The position numbers and the translations under genes are program-made. A stretch of DNA of 64,000 nucleotides from Adiantum capillus-veneris (lineage: Eukaryota > Streptophyta > Polypodiopsida > Polypodiales > Pteridaceae), in NCBI GenBank assembly GCA_014529385.2, contig CM043946.1, forward strand, positions 21,010,577 to 21,074,576. Reading direction: 5' to 3'. Positions 57,488 to 64,000 of the stretch are shown piece after piece. A model generated the notes under the pieces. The model ran no database searches, was not told where the DNA came from, and was given only the letters and a program-made list of their open reading frames with translations. How positions within the stretch are numbered: the first letter of the stretch is position 1; each line of letters starts with the position of its first letter.

Positions 57488-59095
57488 CTAGCCCATCCTT
57501 CTTAGCCTTTGTCGCACTGGCTTAGCACCCTCTTTCAGCTCTATATGCATCTCTTCACCCTTGAACCCTCTGATCTCTTCATATGAAGTAATGAACAAAT
57601 CAGGAAAACTAGCTAGCATGTGCAAATATATCTCCTTCTCCATAGCTGAGAGGTCTCCACTGATCATTTGTGTCATCAATTCCTGCTTCTTTGACAACTC
57701 AACCTTAGTTTGCATCAGCCCTTCAATCACTTCATAAGGCCCTTCACTTTCATATTCGACCTCATTTGCAAATGCAACTAGACCAGACTCCAGGATTTCT
57801 TTGTCCATCAAAAGAAATGCAACATCAGCATCCTCATCACTGCTAGTAGTACTATCACTATCCTCATCAGACACTGTGGAATAGTCTCCATCAATAGACT
57901 CATCTTCATCTTCATAAAGCTCCTCCAATTTTTTCTTTGTGTCCATATTATATAGCTTCTTGGCACCTGTCTTTCCATAGAGGCTAATCGTACCACGTCT
58001 CCAATCCTGAACAGCTCCTACTGCACGTAACCATGGTCTACCCAGTATAATAGGATATGCTCCCAACCCCACTGGCATCACATGAAAATCAACCACTGCC
58101 TTTGCATCATAGGCCTCCACTTCTAAGCTCTTTACAACACCCAAAAATTTTACTTTTTGATGGTTTACCAATCTGATCCAGAAGCCTGACACCCCAGACA
58201 CTGTAAGACCCATCTTCTCAACGCATGAGTGTGTTATCACACATATTTGGGCTCCACCATCCACATAACCTTGTCCCAGATTTTTTCTTTTATGCCACAC
58301 ATCTACTATTGGACAAATGTCTGGTAGCTCATCCATTGCCAACACCTTCACTGAACCTCTCTCTGGCTCTTTCTCCATTGGGTTAACCATCCTCTTCCAC
58401 TGTCGCTTTGGTTTAGGAACCATCTCTATAAGCTGCCCAAAAGTAACATCGGCTTTCCTGCTCGTCAGATCCTCCTTCAAGTCATAGTTTAATTGCCCAT
58501 CCCCTAGTGGAAAATCCGAAACATGAAACCTCCTTTTCCTCTTGGCCTTGACATCCTCGCCTTCATGGCTCTTTCCCTTCTTCTTACTAGGACCTGGGGC
58601 ACTTCTTCCTTCCTTTTCCTCTGTAGTCCTCTTTCCAATAGGCATCACTAATGTATCCTCTAGCTTTGATGCCTTCTCTAAGGTAACCACACTTAGCACT
58701 TTTGTCTTTCCCTTTTCCTCCTGGATTAATCCACTGGTTCCTTCATCTCCCTTCATTCCGATGCCATAATCATTTGACCTAGTTAGCACTTGTCTTGGCA
58801 ATGGATACATGCCTCCCCCCATCCTTGGTGGCTTATCACATTGCGGGCTGATGTGTCCCAACTCTCCACAATTATAACATGTGGGCATCTGCCTCCAGAA
58901 CCTACCAATGTTTTTTCCAGCACCATTCCTAGGTCTTTCTTCACCTCCTGGCTGATTTGCAAACCTCCCTCGACCTCGATTATTTCCCACTTGACCTAGC
59001 ATGTTTAGGCTAAGATTCTTCATTAAATCTACCACTTGCCTCATGTCTTGCCTTAGCCCATCATCTTGCACTGCTGTAGTGACCACTGCTGGCAT
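57488..59095 (-). pseudogene. Gag nucleocapsid, protease and linker of element E
   Basis: 535 codons. Zinc knuckle CYNCGELGHISPQC near residues 72-85 flanked by Gly/Arg-rich text; a Lys/Glu-rich hinge; the protease with GYVDGGAQICVITHSCVEKM near residue 280 and AYPIILGRPWLRAVGAVQDW about 75 residues on; then a long acidic linker (DEDESIDGDYSTVSDEDSDS) and FPDLFITSYEEIRGFKGEEM. The protease catalytic Asp is intact. The frame is open throughout but begins after a TAG at 59096-59101 that cuts it from the capsid. Confidence 0.88.
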
Positions 59096-59098
59096 AAC

Positions 59099-59743
59099 CT
59101 AAGGAGTAATAGAAACCACTGGTTCATGATGAACCCTTGGCATGCGACCTTGTAAAGAGTCCATAGGCTGAAATTCAGACCTCATGGGCAAAGACTCCAC
59201 CCCTAGCTGGCTCATTTTCCTCAGCTTCCACTCTTTGTTCCTTGCTACCTCTAGTGCATCTTCATATGTCCTAGGCTTCTTTAACTCCACTCTCCAACGT
59301 ATATTCTCCCAGAGACCAGCCAAGAATCTATCCTTCTTCATCATGTCAGGTGGGGGTACTTGTGGTGCTAAGGCCTTACACATCCGCTCCCATGCCAATG
59401 AAAACTTACGTATGTACGCATCTACTAGCTCACCTTCCTTCTGCACCAAACCTTATACTTCTTGCCACACTTTGTCAGGATCTTCTATCTTCACAAACTC
59501 CACTTTCAATCCTTGCCTTAGATTGTCCCAACTCAATCTTACAGGTGGATCAGCCACACGCAACTCCTCTTCAAATGCTTTGGACCAAACTCGTGCATTA
59601 CTCTTCAAACAAATTTGGAGAAGACGTAACATCTGCGCTGGGTCATGGATCTGGTTGCTAATGCAGGCAACCTCCATCTTTTCCAAAAAGTCTTCCACAT
59701 CTTCATCACTTCTTCCATGAAACTCCGGATAAGAGAAAGCCAT
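59099..59743 (-). pseudogene. Gag capsid of element E
   Basis: The likely start is the ATG at 59743 (MAFSYPEFHGRSDEDVEDFL). LLQICLKSNARVWSKAFEEE and LSWDNLRQGLKVEFV follow, then a TAA near 59450, then the second half (GELVDAYIRKFSLAWERM, DRFLAGLWENIRWRVELKKP). The pattern F-G...D...FL, W, F...Y, E is the standard retrotransposon capsid. Apart from the single stop the two halves are in the same frame. Confidence 0.85.
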
Positions 59744-60790
59744 GGCTACCCAAGTTACGGTGCTTTGAGAACCCCTTCGAACACACGTGCAAAAACCCAA
59801 AAATTTTCACTACCCAATCCCCAGAAACTTCAATGGAGCTCAACTTTAGATAAGGACAAACACATGCACATCAAATGGGTTTCCATAGTTAATCATTGGA
59901 ATTACAACAGGCAAAGGACATTCCAGTATCTTTCTTAATCTTTTTGGCCCAAACATAAAGACTATGCACTGTTGGAAAAAAATCTTCCTAGACACGTGAA
60001 CATTTATCTGGATTCTCTGAGTTAAATGAAAAGGAGTGAATTGAGGTCCGTCGTGATTATCCATTAAAAGTCATCCATGTAGACTCCAAGAAAGCACACT
60101 TGACTAATCCTCTGATTTTGCCAAAATTTCAGTAGCACAATAGCATAAATGTCTCAAAATACCAAAAAACCATCCATCATAACTTGGAAAAATTTTGATA
60201 GAGTTTCCCAGAAGTAGAGCAGTGAGAACCCAAAATATAGACTGCAAATGTATGCATAAATTGCCAACAATAGAACCAGAGCATCAAGTAGGAATCACTA
60301 GTACATAGCCTATGGCGAGGTCACGAAAAGGGTGCTCTAGCTACCTGTATCACCAAAAGGATCTCCACATTTGAGAATCCCCTAGCTCAATAAAACCTCA
60401 CGCTATCGACCCTCACACGAAGGCTAATGAAAATCTCGTATAGTCAAGTCTCAGAAATGACTATCTTCCAGACCAAGTCTCAGAAATGGCTAGGACTGCC
60501 AAATAAAACCAAGTATGGCTCCACAAAGGCGTACAATTGGCAGTTTCCACAAGTAACGTACAATACCAGTAGACAATGCACTCAAACAGGCACCAAATGA
60601 TGCATACCCACGACAACTGCAAGTGACACCACTGCTAGTATATCACTGTACTCCAGCTACCTGTACCTGTGTGAATCACCTATACTTGTACCTGTCCCTG
60701 TAACCTGTAACCTGTAATCCCGAATCTCCAAGCTTGAAGCTCGAAGCAGAAGGTACTCGAAGAAGATCCTCCGTGGGGGCACCAAAAGAA
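59744..60790 (-). other. 5' leader of element E
   Basis: About 1 kb of untranslated DNA between the 5' LTR and the Gag start. No open frame of note. A long leader is common in Tat elements. Confidence 0.7.
60771..60784 (-). promoter_or_regulatory. Primer binding site of element E
   Basis: Minus strand TGGTGCCCCCACGG, six bases inside the 5' LTR. It begins with TGG as all tRNA-primed sites do; the matching tRNA was not identified by eye. It differs from the Met-tRNA site of elements C and D. Confidence 0.65.
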
Positions 60791-61941
60791 TGTGAGCGGG
60801 ATGGAAATACATAGAACGCCTCTATAAGGACCCGACACACACTCTTGGGATCATACACACACACACACACACACTATGGGGCACCACTCGGCTTACACAA
60901 CCCGCCTGGCCGAGATAGGAAACACACCTATGGAGTGAGAGGAGAGAGACTACCCATTTACCCACTCCACACAGAGACAGCCACACACACACACACCCAA
61001 AAAACGCAAATCCAAAGAGGAGAACTACTGATGTTTAGATACAAAGAGCTTGGGCCAACACCAAGGGGGCAAATAGCTCACACAGTATGGGTAAAATAAG
61101 CCAGATACAATCACAAACTGGAACAGAAGCTTCGCTCATAGGAGACACTTACATAGCCAAAATAGCAAAAAAAGAGTGAGGAATTTGGAAAAATAGACTA
61201 TGCCATCGCGTCCGGAACGGCCCAAAACCCCAGTCTACAATGTCAAAGTGCTCAAATTCGACCTCAGATGAGCAGATTTCGGTCAAAACAGGCTCCAAAA
61301 ACCCCAAAAACACACCTACGGCTGTTCCTCCTCTCTTCTCCATGTTTTTTCTGGTCTTCTCTCAGTTTTTTCAGTTCCCACACTTAGATTTATTAGTTGG
61401 GCACCCTTGGCGTTTTGGATGACCTCAAACGGACCCCGAATAGGCCAAAAACTGACCTCGCAGTGCATAGTTGTCACCTTTTTGCATCATCCGCACACCT
61501 GGCACTCAGCTTTTTTCCAATAATGCATCCTGTAACCACGTGAAGTGGCCCCAAAATATGGCCCTCATGATGACCTTTCTGCATAAGTATCACAAGAAAA
61601 CATCCACGTCGTGTCCGTACTCATCCACGTGCAAATATTGACCCCATTCGGTCTCGTGACGCCACTAGATGCCATCTGACGCATCTGCTTACCTCATGCC
61701 GTCGGCCCGCGGATAGCTTCCTCGAGAAGTTTTACGCGCTACCAACTCCTCATTATTGTAGAAAAAACACACTGGTACTGGTGATAGTGAAAATCGATGC
61801 ATTATGTACACCCTGTCCTACCTGTACAGATGTGGGCCCCACATAACCACCTGGCTCTGGAAAATGGGCAATCCTTTATTTGATGCACCATGCATGTGTA
61901 TGTACATATGCGCAATCCCTTGCTCCAAAAAACTCCTGACA
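60791..61941 (-). repeat. 5' LTR of element E
   Basis: 1151 bases, partner of 53272-54416. Differences are mostly single-base transitions (for example 'catgccatgggcctgcag' against 'catgccgtcggcccgcgg') and microsatellite length. Confidence 0.9.
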
Positions 61942-62283
61942 GCATGTGAAAACCATGGCCGTTAAATTTTTTCATTCCTATTTCTCCCATGATTGTGCAC
62001 TCTTATGTGCAGTGAGAAGAAGGCCTTACCCGGTTGATTGGGCGTGGTGTCTAGTCCTTGTGAGCACTCGACTCAAGGATTTTTACAAATTATTTGTGAA
62101 TCTACTCTCCAATAACATGCAGCACCTCTTCACAAAAAACAAAACAAAAATTTGAATCTCAAAACATCCTTTTAAATGCTTGATGGGGATCTTTTGAATG
62201 CTCAATGAATCTTCTTTGAAATTTGTTGACGTTGGATGCTTGGTGAAGCTTCTTTGAAACTTGTTGACCCTTCTCTTATGAAT

Positions 62284-62391
62284 CACTACAAGAGGTACTT
62301 AATAGTAGCGACGCTCAAACATGAAAAACCACGGCATCGCTATAGGCGTCGCTATGTTACTTGTAACATAGCGACGCCTATAGCGATGCCG
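62284..62391. mobile_element. Probable CACTA end with hairpin
   Basis: CACTACAAGA at 62284-62293 is the commonest terminal inverted repeat start of plant CACTA elements. Directly inside it lie 'tagcgacgc' words and a hairpin with 29-base arms (62332-62360 and 62363-62391) separated by two bases, built from the same GCGACGC / GCGTCGC words. The other end (TCTTGTAGTG) was not found before the window ends, so this is an isolated or very long element. Confidence 0.55.
62332..62391. repeat. Perfect hairpin, 29-base arms, 2-base loop
   Basis: The arm ggcatcgctataggcgtcgc plus tatgttac is followed by TT and its exact complement. The outermost C-G pair (62332 with 62391) extends the 28-base core. 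Confidence 0.95.
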
Positions 62392-62474
62392 CCAGGGCTA
62401 AAAAAAATAATCGAGAGCGTTCAAAAACTCAGATCTCAGATCTGAGTTTTCGGTGCACACTCAAGCAAGCAAGG

Positions 62475-62504
62475 TAACGCTCTCCCTCTCTCTCTCTTTC
62501 TTCT

Positions 62505-62551
<47 letters not shown>

Positions 62552-62614
62552 AAGAGGAAGAAGAGCTAGGTATGCTCTTTCCCTCTCCTCACTCTCATGT
62601 TCCCTTCCCCTCTT

Positions 62615-62671
<57 letters not shown>

Positions 62672-62678
62672 TTGTGTT

Positions 62679-62735
<57 letters not shown>

Positions 62736-62885
62736 ACAAGCATAAACAAAAAACGCACACACACATGCATAAACAAAGAATGCACACACACATTGAGAGA
62801 GGAAAAGAGAGAGAGAGAGCATGCATAAACCAAAAACGCACACACACATGCCTAAACAAAGAATGCACACACACATTGAGAGAGG

Positions 62886-62930
<45 letters not shown>

Positions 62931-62935
62931 AGAAG
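62475..62935. repeat. CT, AC and AG microsatellite cluster with an 88-bp tandem repeat
   Basis: AC runs at 62507-62549 and 62639-62667, a CT run at 62613-62638, an AG run at 62682-62734 and another at about 62886-62928. 'catgcctaaacaaagaatgc' and 'acacacacattgagagagga' occur twice (about 62765-62820 and 62848-62890). Confidence 0.9.
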
Positions 62936-62939
62936 AGAA

Positions 62940-63600
62940 TCTTAACATCGTAGGAAACTATCCCAAGAGACCTTAAAGATCTAGTCGACAGGAGTTGAAC
63001 TCAAGACCTGTTATTCATGAGGGAAATGGCATAACCAATCTATCACACTTCGGTGAAAGAAAAGTTATACCATTTTTCTCTTTTTTTTATTGGCGTGCAC
63101 ACACACCCACACACACACGCAAGAAGAAGAGAGTTTAATTTAACATCGTAGGAAACTAATTAAAGAGACCTAAAGATCTAGCCGACGAGGAGTTGAACTC
63201 AAGACCTGTTATTCAAGAGGAAAATGGCATAACCAATCTACCACACTTGGGTGATAGAAAGGTTATACCATTTTTCTCTTTTTATTAGCACACACACACC
63301 CACACACAAGAAGAAGAGAGTTTTAACATCGTAGGAAACTATCCCAAAAGACGTCAAAGATTAGGTTAGATGTAGACTTACGTTAAATTGGATTTAGGTT
63401 TATTTAAGTTAAATTAGATTAGATTTAGGTTTATTTACGTTATATTAGATTAGATTTAGGTTTATTAATTTAGGTTTATTTACATTATATTAGATTAGAG
63501 TTAGGTTTATTTACGTTATTTACCTGTTATTGAAGAGGGAATTGGCATAACCAATCTACCACACTTGGATGGTAGAAAGGTTATACTATTTTCTTCTTTT
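62940..63600 (-). repeat. Tandem tRNA-like (SINE-like) units
   Basis: A unit of about 140 bases starting 'taacatcgtaggaaacta' and containing 'ggagttgaactcaagacctg' and 'ggcataaccaatctaccaca' occurs at about 62940-63080 and 63135-63280; partial units start at 63322 (head only) and 63523 (tail only). On the minus strand it reads like a tRNA: an A-box-like TAGATTGGTTATGCC, CTCATGAA as an anticodon-loop-like word, and GAGTTCAACTCC as a B-box. This suggests a Met-tRNA-derived SINE family duplicated in tandem. Confidence 0.55.
63365..63520. repeat. AT-rich minisatellite
   Basis: Four to five units of about 36-40 bases, each with 'agatta.atttaggtttattta' and 'cgtta.attagatt', separating the head and tail fragments of the SINE-like unit. 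Confidence 0.85.
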
Positions 63601-64000
63601 TATTGTTTAAAATAAGGTTAGAATTAGATTTTCGTGTAGGCGTAACTCAAAGAGCCGTCGACGCTTGGAAGAAATGGCGAGAAAATTTTGTGCGCTGACA
63701 GCCTCGACAGTCCATGTGGACCAGCAATTCCACCTGCATATTCGACTGCTGCTACCATACAATAAGCCATCATGTTCAGCTAATGGAAGAGCAAATTGAG
63801 CCTACACAGAAATTACTGATGCAAGATGACGACTCCAAGGGTCACACACACACACCACATCCCGTCAAATCTAGAGTAAGAATTAAGTGCCTTGAGTAGA
63901 CATCAGCTACATTGCAAGAATGGCATACCTGCATGCTACAAACAAAGATCTACTGTGAAAAGATGTTGAGATGCTGTGAAATGCTACAGCTAGAGAAGAG
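63601..64000. other. No recognised feature
   Basis: Unique-looking sequence after the SINE-like block. Short open frames only, none recognised. Confidence 0.4.

Larger units (their letters stand above)
53272..61941 (-). mobile_element. Ty3/gypsy Tat-type retrotransposon E, 8.7 kb, with both LTRs
   Basis: LTRs at 53272-54416 and 60791-61941 start TGTGAGCGGG and end CTCCTGACA on the plus strand. Minus-strand order is leader, Gag, protease, RT, RNase H, second (archaeal-type) RNase H, integrase. The second RNase H marks the Tat lineage. There is no chromodomain. The primer binding site is at 60771-60784. Flanking bases (CGCGT and GCATG) do not form a clear 5-bp duplication. Several stops and one deletion in RT make it inactive. 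Confidence 0.92.

Noticed and set aside
53267-61946. Target duplication for element E
   Set aside because: The flanks CGCGT and GCATG do not match. Only a loose GCGT/GCAT similarity exists, so no duplication is claimed.
62429-62948. Cys-Val and Ser-Leu repeat proteins of about 100-138 residues
   Set aside because: Generated by AC and CT dinucleotide runs.
63365-63520. Possible CRISPR-like array
   Set aside because: The units are adjacent and AT-rich without unique spacers, and this is plant nuclear DNA. It is a minisatellite.

Overview
This is nuclear DNA of a land plant with a large, repeat-rich genome. The evidence is a spliced group 1 (Em-type) LEA gene with a plant-style TATA box and ABA-type promoter motifs, a CACTA (En/Spm) transposon with a TNP2-type transposase, chromodomain-bearing and Tat-type Ty3/gypsy retrotransposons, a Ty1/copia relic, a LINE relic and very many AG/CT and AC microsatellites. 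The species cannot be named from the sequence. The short N-terminus of the LEA protein is unlike the seed-plant Em proteins I know, so a non-seed plant is possible but unproven.

Layout. 1-2287: minus-strand Tat-type gypsy relic F. 2288-6838: no recognisable gene. 6839-14740: a roughly 2 kb tandem duplication; its first copy carries a 3.7 kb microsatellite-rich insertion (7810-11506) that contains LINE fragments and a 1 kb palindrome and is flanked by an 11-bp direct repeat. 14761-15068: a perfect 154-bp tandem duplication. 15087-15700: the only host gene I can support, an 88-residue LEA protein in two exons on the minus strand; a decayed copy of its promoter lies at 17759-17845. 18990-22480: plus-strand Tat relic G. 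22561-25465: nothing recognisable apart from microsatellites.

25466-50999 is one nested structure. The 3' end and LTR of a plus-strand chromovirus (B) were split by a minus-strand chromovirus (D, 26764-44410), which was itself split by another (C, 28661-37419, target duplication AAGAG). The rest of B's LTR was then split by a CACTA transposon (45011-50751, target duplication ATC). 51257-51541 is a fragment of a second CACTA transposase and 53046-53240 a copia Gag relic. 53272-61941 is a Tat-type gypsy element (E) with both LTRs and two RNase H domains. 62284-62391 looks like another CACTA end with a perfect 29-bp-arm hairpin. The window ends in microsatellites, tandem tRNA-like (SINE-like) units and a minisatellite.

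All transposon genes carry stops, frameshifts or deletions, so none looks autonomous as it stands. No undescribed defence or metabolic system was found. The best leads are the minimal LEA gene and its duplicated surroundings, the dated nesting order, the stem-loop shared by the chromovirus LTRs, the duplicated primer binding site in C, and the CACTA end hairpin.
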